Assembly (NCBI RefSeq): GCF_000190635.1
Contig: NC_015172.1
Coordinates: forward strand, 310,001 to 374,000
Source of the DNA: Syntrophobotulus glycolicus DSM 8271
GTDB lineage: Bacteria > Bacillota > Desulfitobacteriia > Desulfitobacteriales > Syntrophobotulaceae
Direction of reading: 5' to 3'
Length of the DNA stretch: 64,000 nt
Part shown: positions 54,571 through 63,136 of the stretch, piece by piece
Position numbering within the stretch: the first letter of the stretch is position 1
Layout: each line of letters starts with the position of its first letter
Translations under genes and position numbers: made by a program
Notes under the pieces: generated by a model
Databases searched by the model: none
Told to the model about the DNA's origin: nothing
The model's input: only the letters and a program-made list of their open reading frames with translations

Positions 54571-54992
54571 GCATTATAAAAGCTTTGCAGGATTATCTAA
54601 AAACCTATGGCGGCATGGACATGCGTCCGATATCCGAGGTTCTGACTGATCAGACCAGGGAGAACGCTTCAAGCTATGCGCTGGCTCCATCCGGCAATGG
54701 CAAAACAGTGACGGATATTGTTGGCAATAAAACCTTTGAAAACAATTATGTGTTTTATGCCAAGGAGGCTGTCGCCGATGAGATAGACCGGCAAGAGAAT
54801 TATGACTTTCTGGAGGATCTTTCCGACTGGTTGGACGAACAGAACGACGCTGGCAATCTCCCGGAGCTGCCTGGGCAGTATGAAGCCGAAAGCCTGGAAG
54901 TGTCCAATGTCCTGCTCTTTGATATCGATGAGGACGGCACCGGTCTTTACCAGGTGCAGATCAAACTTATATTAACCAAAAAGAAAGGGTGA
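54567..54992 (+). CDS. Minor capsid/tail terminator protein
   Basis: 141 residues, ATGA overlap with the previous gene. SIIKALQDYLKTYGGMDMRPI... and YQVQIKLILTKKKG at the C-terminus match the Minor_capsid_3 family, expected to end the tail tube. Confidence 0.8.
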   Translation: MSIIKALQDYLKTYGGMDMRPISEVLTDQTRENASSYALAPSGNGKTVTDIVGNKTFENNYVFYAKEAVADEIDRQENYDFLEDLSDWLDEQNDAGNLPELPGQYEAESLEVSNVLLFDIDEDGTGLYQVQIKLILTKKKG

Positions 54993-54996
54993 TAAT

Positions 54997-55479
54997 ATGG
55001 CTGGAAAAGTTAAAAGAAGTCAGATTGCGGCGTTCTTGAATACCGGTACTTCAGCTTCCCCGACATGGAGCCTGATCGGTGACGGCGTGACAGAGCAGAC
55101 TATTGCTTATAATCCGCAAACGTCGGAAGAAATTTATATTAACCAGGACAGCGGTAATACCAATATTGAAAGCTACAGACCAACGATACCGACGCCGATG
55201 ACGGCCATAAAAGGCGATGCCGTATTTGATTTTGTGGACGAAATCCGGAAGAGCCGGAAAGTGTTAGCAGATGCGGAAACTGAGGTTTGCCTTGTTTACC
55301 TGTATGAAACGGCGGAGTCCGGGGCGTACCCAGCGGAAAAGAATTCCTGCTCAATTCAGATTGACGATTTTGGCGGGCCCGGTGGAGAGAGTGCTAAAAT
55401 CAACTTCACGCTTAACTTGAACGGGGATCCAGTCGTCGGGACATTTAACCCGACAACAAAGGCTTTTACCGAAGAATAA
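54997..55479 (+). CDS. Major tail tube protein
   Basis: 160 residues. SQIAAFLNTG..TWSLIGDGVTEQTIAYNPQTSEEIYINQDSG fits phage tail tube proteins, and it lies between connectors and assembly chaperones. No sheath gene accompanies it, so the tail is non-contractile. Confidence 0.85.
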   Translation: MAGKVKRSQIAAFLNTGTSASPTWSLIGDGVTEQTIAYNPQTSEEIYINQDSGNTNIESYRPTIPTPMTAIKGDAVFDFVDEIRKSRKVLADAETEVCLVYLYETAESGAYPAEKNSCSIQIDDFGGPGGESAKINFTLNLNGDPVVGTFNPTTKAFTEE

Positions 55480-55533
55480 TAGATGAGCCCTGCTGTCTTG
55501 CGGGGCAAATCTCTTTTAGGAGGATATGAGTTT

Positions 55534-55977
55534 ATGAAACTAACCACAGGACGCATAGAGATACCAATTGAACGGGATGGGGAGAATGTCGGCAGCCTGG
55601 CCTTCAATCCAAACGACATGGCTTTTGTTGACCGTTTTTACGGCCTGATCGGCGACTTCGAAGCAAAGGAAAAGGAATACCAGGAAAAGGCCTTGGCGCT
55701 TGAAGAGAATACAGAGACCGATTCCTACGGCATACCGAAGAACATGAAAGAACGCTTGGCGCTGCTGAAAGATATTTGCGGGTTCTTGCGGGGGCGGATT
55801 GATTATGTATTCGGTGACGGCGTCAGTCAGAAAGTTTTCGGCGATGCTAATACCCTTGATATGTTTGAACAGTTCTTCGATGGCATCGCCCCTTTTATCC
55901 AGCAGGCAAGGGTAGGAAAGGTCGAAAAGTATACCGGCAACAGGGCCCAACGCAGAGCGGCCAAGGTGATGAAGTAA
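55534..55977 (+). CDS. Tail assembly chaperone-like protein (Gp14 position)
   Basis: 147 residues from ATG 55534 (TAGGAGG 10 nt upstream). Acidic, with RFYGLIGDFEAKEKEYQEKALALEEN and a basic end NRAQRRAAKVMK. Position before Gp15 and the tape measure gene implies a tail assembly chaperone. No slippery heptamer is apparent at the 3' end. Confidence 0.72.
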   Translation: MKLTTGRIEIPIERDGENVGSLAFNPNDMAFVDRFYGLIGDFEAKEKEYQEKALALEENTETDSYGIPKNMKERLALLKDICGFLRGRIDYVFGDGVSQKVFGDANTLDMFEQFFDGIAPFIQQARVGKVEKYTGNRAQRRAAKVMK

Positions 55978-55978
55978 G

Positions 55979-56554
55979 GTGAACATTTTAACAGAGCAGC
56001 TGCCGACGGCAGTCGAGATTGACGGCGCAGTGTATGAGCTGGATACCGATTTTCGGAGCTGCTTAAACATCATCCTGGCTTTTGAGGACCAGGAACTGAC
56101 CGACTATGAGAAGCAGATTGTTTTGCTTCAGCTTCTTTACAGAGAAATTCCGGAGAATGCCAAAGAGGCTTGTCGGCTTGGAGTGAAGTTCCTGGACTGC
56201 GGTGAAGAGCAAGGAGAGGGCGGCAGCCATGGTGATGGTGCTGGCCGGTTGTATAGTTTCAACCAGGACGCTAAGTATATCTATTCCGCCATAAAACAAA
56301 GCCACGGCGTTGACCTTGAGACAGTTGATTATCTGCACTGGTGGAAATTCTGCTATATGTTCCTTGACTTGCGGGAAGATTGTTTCTTCCATCGGCTTAT
56401 TCATTTACGCCGTCAGAAAAATCTTGGGAAGCTTACCAAAGAGGAAAGAGAGCTGTATTACAAGATTCAGGATATAGTAGATCTTCCGGAAGTGCGGACG
56501 AGTGAAGAAAAGATCGTCGCGGATGAGTTTATGCGGTTGCTGAACGGAGGGTGA
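55979..56554 (+). CDS. Bacteriophage Gp15 family tail chaperone
   Basis: 191 residues from GTG 55979, 1 nt after the previous stop. EIDGAVYELDTDFRSCLNIILAFED, the DAKYIYSAIKQSHGVDLETVDYLHWWKF block and FFHRLIHLRR are the Gp15 hallmarks. Works with the tape measure protein during tail assembly. Confidence 0.88.
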   Translation: MNILTEQLPTAVEIDGAVYELDTDFRSCLNIILAFEDQELTDYEKQIVLLQLLYREIPENAKEACRLGVKFLDCGEEQGEGGSHGDGAGRLYSFNQDAKYIYSAIKQSHGVDLETVDYLHWWKFCYMFLDLREDCFFHRLIHLRRQKNLGKLTKEERELYYKIQDIVDLPEVRTSEEKIVADEFMRLLNGG

Positions 56555-56703
56555 GAAAAACGGATTATAAAGATAGGTATGAATGTGAATTATGGGCGCA
56601 CAGATACTGGCACAAAGCCTTTTGTATTGCGGCGGCATTGTTATCATATACATGGTTTTCTTTAATCGGCTGTTTGATTATTTGGTTAGTAACCAAAAAA
56701 TAA
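56551..56703 (+). CDS. 50-aa single-pass membrane protein after Gp15
   Basis: A GTG at 56551 overlaps the Gp15 stop (GTGA) and is directly preceded by GGAGG, implying coupled translation. The product has a charged start (MRKTDYKDRYECELWAHRYW) and a hydrophobic helix (FCIAAALLSYTWFSLIGCLIIWLV) ending TKK. Unknown; possibly a conserved A118-type accessory gene or a membrane moron. Confidence 0.6.
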   Translation: MRKTDYKDRYECELWAHRYWHKAFCIAAALLSYTWFSLIGCLIIWLVTKK

Positions 56704-56860
56704 TAGATGTTATCAATCCTGCTACAGCTCCGCCAGCTATACCAAAACTTGCAATTTTCCAATCATGCTTAAACTGCTTTTTCTGTTGCTCTTTGGCAAA
56801 ATTTTTATCCGCTTTACGATTTTGATTTTCTCTAAAGATTTTCAATGGATCGTCGCTCAA
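56678..56860 (-). CDS. 60-aa minus-strand membrane protein (moron)
   Basis: TTG start at 56860 preceded by AAGGATGATC. Charged N-terminus NRKADKNFAKEQQKKQFKHDW and a C-terminal hydrophobic helix (IASFGIAGGAVAGLITSIIFWLL) ending TK. It is antisense to all tail genes and overlaps the plus-strand mini-gene by 26 nt at the 3' ends. Unknown function. Confidence 0.55.
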   Translation of the reverse strand: MSDDPLKIFRENQNRKADKNFAKEQQKKQFKHDWKIASFGIAGGAVAGLITSIIFWLLTK

Positions 56861-56918
56861 TTATGATCATCCTTCATATGGTTATGTAGAAATCATACCA
56901 TAGGATGGAAAATAATCA

Positions 56919-57422
56919 CTATTTCCAGCTATTCGGCCCGTATTTCTGCTCAAGAGTAGCATTCATTTCTTCAATTTCCTTAATGTTATTAGGGGACATT
57001 TTATGGAAATAATCTTCTAATAGAGTGTAAAAGTTGCAAACTTTATTGTATTTTGCTTTGTTAGTTTTTAGGGCATTGATTTTGTTTAATGTTTCCTGAT
57101 AAAACCGGTTAATGAATAAATGAGTATTACGTTCCCTTCCTATTTCAAGGTCTCTGAATTGCTTACTTGGCTTGGTTCCGTTAAATTTTATTGAATCCTC
57201 CAATAAAGAAAGTTTCTCCATGCAATCAAGAAGAGTGTCATAGCGGGCAAAAAACACATCCGGTTTTTTGGTTGTGTTAACTAAGTTTGCCGAATCGTTT
57301 GCTATTTTTAATAATCCTGGTGCCATAAATCCAGCCTCTGTCTTATTTTTTGGCATGCGAGTATTAGACGTATGAGAACGCGGAGTAAACTTTTTAGGTT
57401 TAAAAATATCAAACAATCCCAC
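56919..57422 (-). CDS. Minus-strand cargo protein, 167 aa, unknown
   Basis: GTG start at 57422 with GGGAGAGG 7 nt upstream. Begins MGLFDIFKPKKFTPRSH, a basic amphipathic start, followed by a helical body (SNLVNTT..DVFFARYDTLLDCMEKLSLL...YNKVCNFYTLLEDYFHKM). AT-rich compared with tail genes, transcribed leftward alone; typical of lysogenic-conversion cargo. Confidence 0.65.
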   Translation of the reverse strand: MGLFDIFKPKKFTPRSHTSNTRMPKNKTEAGFMAPGLLKIANDSANLVNTTKKPDVFFARYDTLLDCMEKLSLLEDSIKFNGTKPSKQFRDLEIGRERNTHLFINRFYQETLNKINALKTNKAKYNKVCNFYTLLEDYFHKMSPNNIKEIEEMNATLEQKYGPNSWK

Positions 57423-57460
57423 AATAACCTCTCCCTTGGTAAAATAGTACCATAGTTCTG

Positions 57461-57490
57461 TTGAAAATAGTATCTGGTCTGTTGTATTAT
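57461..57490 (+). promoter_or_regulatory. Promoter of the lipoprotein gene
   Basis: TTGAAA (57461-57466) and TATTAT (57485-57490) are 18 nt apart, about 28 nt before the lipoprotein start. It allows expression in the lysogen independent of the late promoter. Confidence 0.6.
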
Positions 57491-57517
57491 TTTGGTAAAA
57501 GAGAAGAAGGAGTATTG

Positions 57518-57922
57518 ATGAACATGAAAAAGAAAATGCTATCCTTAATTATGTTTGCCGCGTTTTTGGGGTGGGGATTGGTATTGACCGGTTGCGGCAG
57601 CGAGGAAGCAAGTGCCCCATCAGAAAATAGCGAAAAAAGTTGGACGGAAGTAATAAAATTTGAAGGTGAAAGCGCCAAAGATACGGAAACCTTTAATATT
57701 TCATCCAATGAATGGCGAATTGTTTGGGATACTCAGCCTGGTAATCTAGGCGATATGAATTTTTCAATAAGTGTCTACAAAAGCGACGGCTCACTGGAAA
57801 GTGTCGCTGCTAATGTGATCGGAAAGGCAAATGACTCAAGTTATGTACGAGGAAAAGGTGAGTATTATCTATCAATCAATACTGGGCAGCCTTACACAAT
57901 TACGGTAGAAGAAAAGAAATAA
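57518..57922 (+). CDS. Prophage lipoprotein, candidate superinfection-exclusion factor
   Basis: 134 residues from ATG 57518 (GAAGGAG 5 nt upstream). Signal peptide with lipobox LTGC (Cys at about residue 28), then a Ser/Glu linker and a beta-rich domain (ISSNEWRIVWDTQPGNLGDMNFSISVYKSDG) ending TITVEEKK. It has its own promoter and terminator beside the tape measure gene. Streptococcal prophage lipoprotein Ltp at a different locus blocks injection; this one may act similarly, but homology is not shown. Confidence 0.7.
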   Translation: MNMKKKMLSLIMFAAFLGWGLVLTGCGSEEASAPSENSEKSWTEVIKFEGESAKDTETFNISSNEWRIVWDTQPGNLGDMNFSISVYKSDGSLESVAANVIGKANDSSYVRGKGEYYLSINTGQPYTITVEEKK

Positions 57923-57946
57923 CAAGCGGTCTCGAATATTACATGC

Positions 57947-57976
57947 AAAGCATTCTCATTGAGAGGGTGCTTTTTC
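57947..57976 (+). terminator. Terminator of the lipoprotein gene
   Basis: AAAGCA (57947-57952) pairs with TGCTTT (57968-57973), with an inner TCTC/GAGA pairing, followed by TTTC. Confidence 0.55.
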
Positions 57977-58004
57977 TATTGCTCAAAATAGGGCGGGTGA
58001 TAAC

Positions 58005-58157
58005 ATCAAAAAAATAAAATGCCCTTATTGTGGGTACGAAATGCCCATTGAACACGCCAAGGAGGCTATTTGCAAAGGCGTATTTGTGAAATGCAAAGGC
58101 CGAACGTGTAAAAAGATATTTGAGATTAAACTGAATGAAACAAAAATAATCAAGTAG
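58005..58157 (+). CDS. Small zinc-ribbon (Com-like) protein with apparent ATC start
   Basis: About 50 residues: KKIKCPYCGYEMPIEHAKEAICKGVFVKCKGRTCKKIFEIKL, a four-to-six cysteine ribbon common in phages and similar to Mu Com. GGGCGGGTGAT lies just upstream, but the first codon aligned with the family start is ATC (58005), not ATG; no ATG, GTG or TTG fits. Near-cognate initiation or a recent start-codon mutation is needed. It ends 49 nt before the tape measure gene. Confidence 0.5.
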   Translation: MKKIKCPYCGYEMPIEHAKEAICKGVFVKCKGRTCKKIFEIKLNETKIIK

Positions 58158-58206
58158 TGCCTGAGTGCCGATGATTATTGCTTTCTCATAACGGGAGGTG
58201 AAATCA

Positions 58207-60753
58207 TTGGCAGCAGGTTATGACGGTAGTATCAGGATTGATACCAGGGTAGATACAAAAGGTTTTAATACAGGAATGAAGCAGATTTCCGGTGGGTTAG
58301 CTGGCATAGCTTCATCATTAGGAAAATTGGCCGGCGCTGTCGGTCTTACATTCGGTGTTAAAGCAATAATTGATTTTAGCAAGGAATCAGTTAAGGCCGC
58401 GACAGACTTGTCTAATGCCATGATGGGACTCCAGAGCATCATGGAGGGTCAGGGCCGGAGCTTTGCTAAGGCTCAGCAATTCATCAATGACTACATTTCA
58501 GACGGTTTAATACCGGCAACGGATGCGATAACTGCTTATAAGAATCTTGCATCGCGTAAATATACTGATACCCAGATCCAGCAAGTCCTTGTTGCCTTAA
58601 AAGATAGCGCTAGCTTTGGCAGGCAGGCCAGTTATAGCCTGGGCGAAGCGGTAGAAACTGCTACCGAAGGATTGAAAAACGAAAATTCAATTTTGGTCGA
58701 CAACGCTGGGGTTACAAAAAATGTAGCTCGGATGTGGGATGAATACGCCAAGTCTATCGGTACCACAGCCGCCAATCTCTCACAGCAGCAAAAGATACAG
58801 GCAGAAGTCACGGGCATACTGGAAGAATCTAAGTATCAGATCGGCGATGCCGCAAAAGTAGCAGATAGCTATTCCGGGCAAATCCTAAAGCTCGGCTTTA
58901 ATTTCAATAATCTCAAAGTAGCCGTGGGAAATGCGATAATTCCACTAGCGCAGGCGGTACTTCCTTCTATCAATGCTATAATAGCCGGGCTTACACGGCT
59001 TGCTAATGTCTTTGCCCAGGTGACTGCGGCTCTTTTTGGGAAGCAAGTAAAAGCGCAGGAGCAAGTGGCAAAGACGGCTGCTGCTGGTGCAAAGGCTGAA
59101 AATAGCCTAGCTAAAGCAACTGAGAAGGCAGGAAAAGCTGCAAAGGGGTCCCTGGCAAGTTTCGATGAGCTAAATGTCCTCGCGGAAGATACCGCCGCTG
59201 GAATGGGAGCCGCTGCTAATGGCATTGAAGATACGTCTTTCGGTGGCGTTGATACAGACGCTGGTCTCAGCGGAGAGCTAGGCGCTGATATGACCGTCAG
59301 TCCAGCAGTCCAAACGGCGGTTGATACTTTCATGAGGATTCTGGAGCCCCTGCAGTCGATCAAGCTTGATAATCTCAATGCTGCTTTCGATCGGCTAAAA
59401 GAAGCAATCAGGCCAATAACAGCAGCACTCTTCGCTGGCCTGGAATGGGCTTATCTGAATATTTTTGTCCCGCTGGCGGAGTGGACGATAGAGGACGCGC
59501 TTCCGGCATTCTTAGACGTACTGTCTGGGGCATTAAAAGTTCTTTCCGCTGTCATTGAGGCGCTAACACCATTGGCGCTATGGCTGTTTGAAAACTTCCT
59601 AAGGCCTATAGCTGAATGGACCGGTGGACTGATTGTTGCCTCACTAGAAGCCTTAGCCGGTGCTCTTAAAGGTGTAAGCGATTGGATTAGTGAGAATGAA
59701 GGCTTAGTTCAGGGAATGACCGTAACGGTCGGTTTATTTTTTGCAGCATGGAAGGGCACTGAACTTTTAGCATTCATTCAGATGAGTGGCGGGGTAGCGG
59801 GAGCCTTTAAAATTATCAAAGATGCCATAAAGGGTGCAACAATAGCCCAAATTGCAAATAAGTGGGAGACTGTTGCTCTCACTGGCCTTTATGCAAAGGA
59901 TTTCGTAGTATCTATTGGCGCAGCAGCGAAGGCAATCGCTTTTTCGACAGGTAAATGGGCAGCAAACACCTTCGCAATGATTGCTAACAAAATAGCTATG
60001 GGGGCTTCGGTAATTGCTCAAGGAGCTATGACATTTGCAATGGGTACCTGGAATGTGATTTGTGCTATCGGTACAGGACTCACAGCCGCCTTTGGTGCCG
60101 CTGTCGCCTTTCTTACCTCTCCAATCGGACTGGTTCTACTGGCAATTGCAGCGCTAATCGCAATTATAGTATTGCTTGTCACTCATTGGGATAAAGTCAA
60201 AGCCGCCGCAGCCGCTGTTTGGACTGAAATAACAAAAATATGGGGTGTTGCTTCAGGCTGGTTTAATCAAAACGTACTAACTCCATTAAAGAACAACTTC
60301 AAAGGGGCAATCAATTTCCTGATTGGGCTCGCTGAGGGGTTTGTAAACGGATTTATTAAAGGGATTAATAAAATTATTAGCGCCCTGAATACCTTAAGCT
60401 TTGAAAATCCAATAACAGGGAAAGCATACGGAATAAATATAAGACCGGTAAGAGAGATCAGTATCCCCCGCCTCGCCACCGGCGGCATTACGAGCGGCCC
60501 GATGCTGGCTATGATCGGCGACAACCCGGGAGGCCGCGAGGTAGTTGCTCCCCTTGATGATCTCACTGATATGATCGCTAGTGCAGTGGGGGACGCAGTC
60601 CTGGCAGTCATGCAGATGGTTCAGAGGAATACGTCAAATCAAGGTGGCGACATCGTAATCCAGGTTGACGGGGCTACATTTGCCAGGATTATAAAGCCAT
60701 ACCTGGCGAGAGAAGATCAGCGTAAGGGATCGGCAATTATTAAACCGATTTAA
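58207..60753 (+). CDS. Tail tape measure protein
   Basis: 848 residues from TTG 58207 (GGGAGGTG 8 nt upstream; GTG 58198 overlaps that site). N-terminal part matches tape measure proteins (GYDGSIRIDTRVDTKGFNTGMKQISGGL; SLGEAVETATEGLKNENSILVDNAGVTKNVA). Long helical body, a hydrophobic stretch near 585-670 (FGAAVAFLTSPIGLVLLAIAALIAIIVLLV) and a C-terminal LATGGITSGPMLAMIGD motif. Length sets tail length and helps DNA entry. Confidence 0.92.
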   Translation: MAAGYDGSIRIDTRVDTKGFNTGMKQISGGLAGIASSLGKLAGAVGLTFGVKAIIDFSKESVKAATDLSNAMMGLQSIMEGQGRSFAKAQQFINDYISDGLIPATDAITAYKNLASRKYTDTQIQQVLVALKDSASFGRQASYSLGEAVETATEGLKNENSILVDNAGVTKNVARMWDEYAKSIGTTAANLSQQQKIQAEVTGILEESKYQIGDAAKVADSYSGQILKLGFNFNNLKVAVGNAIIPLAQAVLPSINAIIAGLTRLANVFAQVTAALFGKQVKAQEQVAKTAAAGAKAENSLAKATEKAGKAAKGSLASFDELNVLAEDTAAGMGAAANGIEDTSFGGVDTDAGLSGELGADMTVSPAVQTAVDTFMRILEPLQSIKLDNLNAAFDRLKEAIRPITAALFAGLEWAYLNIFVPLAEWTIEDALPAFLDVLSGALKVLSAVIEALTPLALWLFENFLRPIAEWTGGLIVASLEALAGALKGVSDWISENEGLVQGMTVTVGLFFAAWKGTELLAFIQMSGGVAGAFKIIKDAIKGATIAQIANKWETVALTGLYAKDFVVSIGAAAKAIAFSTGKWAANTFAMIANKIAMGASVIAQGAMTFAMGTWNVICAIGTGLTAAFGAAVAFLTSPIGLVLLAIAALIAIIVLLVTHWDKVKAAAAAVWTEITKIWGVASGWFNQNVLTPLKNNFKGAINFLIGLAEGFVNGFIKGINKIISALNTLSFENPITGKAYGINIRPVREISIPRLATGGITSGPMLAMIGDNPGGREVVAPLDDLTDMIASAVGDAVLAVMQMVQRNTSNQGGDIVIQVDGATFARIIKPYLAREDQRKGSAIIKPI

Positions 60754-60770
60754 GAGAGGAGAGGGGGAAA

Positions 60771-61115
60771 ATGATAAAAATAAATAGCATAGAGCTGCCG
60801 GCTCTTACCGACTACATTGTATCTATCATGGATATCTCTAAAGCAGAAAGAAACGCCAATGGGACTGTAATCATTGAGCGTATTGCTACAAAGCGAAAAA
60901 TAGAATTGGCCTTTGGTTTATTAACCAGGGAGCAATTAAGTCAAGTATTAAACTTAGTTGCTCCCGTGTTTTTTACGGTAGAATATGTTGATCCTCAGGA
61001 TAACGCAATAAAGACAGGAACTTTTTACTGCGGGGACCGTAGCGCTGGAGGACTGCGGTATAAAAACGGCCGTATGTCCTGGAAGGGAATTAAATTTAAC
61101 CTGATTGAAAGGTAG
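60771..61115 (+). CDS. Distal tail-region protein (DUF6711-like)
   Basis: 114 residues: MIKINSIELPALTDYIVSIMDISKAERNANGTVIIERIATKRKIEL, beta-rich, ending FYCGDRSAGGLRYKNGRMSWKGIKFNLIER. Fits small phage proteins between tape measure and the distal tail proteins. Confidence 0.75.
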   Translation: MIKINSIELPALTDYIVSIMDISKAERNANGTVIIERIATKRKIELAFGLLTREQLSQVLNLVAPVFFTVEYVDPQDNAIKTGTFYCGDRSAGGLRYKNGRMSWKGIKFNLIER

Positions 61116-61125
61116 GTTTAGACAA

Positions 61126-61266
61126 ATGGACTTAGAAAAAAGAATAGAAGCCATGGAAAAGAAAATGGCCGCTCTTGAAGGGCAAGTTCAAAAGCGGCCG
61201 GAAAAAATTATTTTAGAGATTGACGGTGAAACTCTTTCTACCGTTCTGAAGAAAAATCACGATTAA
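61126..61266 (+). CDS. 46-aa coiled-coil phage protein
   Basis: ATG 61126 with AAAGGTAGG upstream. N-terminal heptad coil (LEKRIEAMEKKMAALEGQV), then EKIILEIDGETLSTVL. It ends within the antisense gene 61238-61435. Unknown. Confidence 0.6.
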   Translation: MDLEKRIEAMEKKMAALEGQVQKRPEKIILEIDGETLSTVLKKNHD

Positions 61267-61435
61267 CTGCCTTCAGCGTCGTATCATAGATGTTTTTATA
61301 TTGTGTGTAGTAATCAAAATGGACTTCTAAATTTGTGGAATTTGCTTTATTAGCATATTCCCGCAGGATTTCATTTTTGAAACTTTGTAAGATTGATAAG
61401 GTTATATCGTGGGCTCTTTGTTCATTAGTTAACAT
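61238..61435 (-). CDS. 65-aa minus-strand gene inside the tail module
   Basis: ATG 61435 has an excellent AAGGAGGTG at 6 nt spacing. Helical, hydrophilic: NEQRAHDITLSILQSFKNEILREYANKANSTNLEVHFDYYTQYKNIYDTTL. Overlaps the coiled-coil mini-gene 3'-to-3' by 29 nt. Unknown moron-type gene. Confidence 0.65.
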   Translation of the reverse strand: MLTNEQRAHDITLSILQSFKNEILREYANKANSTNLEVHFDYYTQYKNIYDTTLKAVNRDFSSER

Positions 61436-61507
61436 TGCAACACCTCCTTCCTTACCATATTGTACCAGAGGAGGCTAATTTTTTATATGGAAAGGAGGTG
61501 TCTGGTC

Positions 61508-63136
61508 ATGATCACAGTCTCAGATCAATTTAAAGAAGCGATATACGCGCCTATCCGGAAAACAGCGGCGAAAGTAACCTTTGAAATACTTGATAATGAG
61601 GCCTATGAGGACAATACCATCACGGTCACAGGCGAAGCACCCATAAGCCGGAAAAGCCAACTTGCCAATAAGGTCCGGACAATGACAAACCGGTATGCTA
61701 CCTTTGAACAGGACTACTGGAAGCTTGACGGTAGTTTTTATATCCCGCCGGTACTGGGAGAAGACAATAGCGAATTAAGCTGGTGGAGCGGGGCTATCTG
61801 CGGAAGTGACGGGGTATTTGATCCCTATCAGGTCATAGAATTTGTCTTTGCCGGAGAGCACAACAGCATGGGACTGACCATCACCTTTGATGTCTTGGCT
61901 AATGAGTACGCTGCCGACTTCGATATTGACATTTACCGGGCAGACGACAGCCCGGTAAACCATCAAGCGGTAACCGGGAATACCAAAACAGTTTACGCAC
62001 TGATCCATGGCCTAGACAATTACGGGAAAATCGTTATTACAATCAAAAAGTGGACGAATCCATACCGGAGAGCCAGGATAACAGAAATTGACTTTGGTGT
62101 GATTAAGAACTATGAGGGGGATAAGCTCATCAGCCTAAACTTGATTGAAGAAATGGCGGTAATAGGAGATACAATCCCGATAAACGAGCTTAGATTTACG
62201 GTAGATAACAGTGACAAAGAATTTAACATCTTAAATCCTGAAGGATTTTACCGTTTTTTTAAGGAGAGACAAGAAATTTCCCTAAGTCTCGGTGTAGAAA
62301 TATTTGAGGGTCTTTTTGAATATACCGATTTCAAAAAATACTATTTGACTGACTGGCAGAGTGATGAAGGCGCTCTGACGGCAACATTTACAGCCCGGAA
62401 TATCATTGAGTTACTCGATCAGCGGGAATATGTTCCGGCGGTAACGACTAACCTTTATGCCCTCGCTGAAGATATCCTGCTAGGAGCTGGCGTCATGGAG
62501 TATTATATCGACCCTGCACTGCAAGCTATTCCCACGGGGGGCTTTCCAGAAAAAATATCTAGACGGAAAGCTCTGCAATGTGTAGGTATAGCAGGAAAAT
62601 GTGCGGTATATCAAGACAGGCAAGGCATTTCAACTATCCGCCGTTTTGAAAATCTTGACGAGCGTACTGCTTATGTGAATTACGCCGGAGAAGACATGTT
62701 TTGCGGAATGACATTTCCGAGCGTAATCGCCGACTATGGGCTCAGGAATATTGACTTTGATAATGCCTACGAAATCCCGCAGATCAAATTAGACAGCCTG
62801 GTCAAGTCCCTTACCGTTGTGGTTTATTCCGGGAGTGAAAGACAAGAATTCGTCTATTTTAATGCCGGCATAAGTGAAGGAACCTCACTAAAGCTAGATA
62901 ATCCTTTGATTCAGTCCGAAGCTCAGGCCGCTGATGTCGCTGGATGGATTTTAGCCGAAAGCAATCTGCGGGCCCTATATAGTATCAACTGGCGCCAGAA
63001 TCCTTGTTTGGAATGCGGGGATACGGTATTGGTAGAGGATAACTTTGGCATGAAAAAAGCCTCTCGAATCATCAAGCAGGAATACAATTTTCAGGGTTAC
63101 TTGGTTGGAAAAACGGAAACTAAGGGAGGGGTGTAA
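61508..63136 (+). CDS. Phage distal tail/baseplate protein
   Basis: 542 residues from ATG 61508 (AAGGAGGTG 8-9 nt upstream; longer frame lacks support). N-terminal part has carbohydrate-binding-like YWKLDGSFYIPP... and FVFAGEHNSMGLTITFD; the C-terminal part (ALRSRNIIELLD-like TARNIIELLDQREYVP, VADVAGWILAES) resembles Dit/Tal-type tail-tip proteins. It likely organises the tail tip. Stop abuts the next gene. Confidence 0.78.
   Translation: MITVSDQFKEAIYAPIRKTAAKVTFEILDNEAYEDNTITVTGEAPISRKSQLANKVRTMTNRYATFEQDYWKLDGSFYIPPVLGEDNSELSWWSGAICGSDGVFDPYQVIEFVFAGEHNSMGLTITFDVLANEYAADFDIDIYRADDSPVNHQAVTGNTKTVYALIHGLDNYGKIVITIKKWTNPYRRARITEIDFGVIKNYEGDKLISLNLIEEMAVIGDTIPINELRFTVDNSDKEFNILNPEGFYRFFKERQEISLSLGVEIFEGLFEYTDFKKYYLTDWQSDEGALTATFTARNIIELLDQREYVPAVTTNLYALAEDILLGAGVMEYYIDPALQAIPTGGFPEKISRRKALQCVGIAGKCAVYQDRQGISTIRRFENLDERTAYVNYAGEDMFCGMTFPSVIADYGLRNIDFDNAYEIPQIKLDSLVKSLTVVVYSGSERQEFVYFNAGISEGTSLKLDNPLIQSEAQAADVAGWILAESNLRALYSINWRQNPCLECGDTVLVEDNFGMKKASRIIKQEYNFQGYLVGKTETKGGV

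Noticed and set aside
55940..55985. Programmed frameshift between the Gp14-position gene and Gp15
   Set aside because: No slippery heptamer or stimulatory structure seen; Gp15 has its own GTG start adjacent to the stop.
56681..56697. Bidirectional terminator TTTGGTT-AGT-AACCAAA
   Set aside because: Stem is AT-rich, loop is 3 nt and no T run follows on either strand; it lies in the overlapping gene ends.
56592..56825. 77-codon plus-strand frame
   Set aside because: Overlaps the better supported 50-aa frame (56551-56703) and the minus-strand gene; no ribosome binding site.
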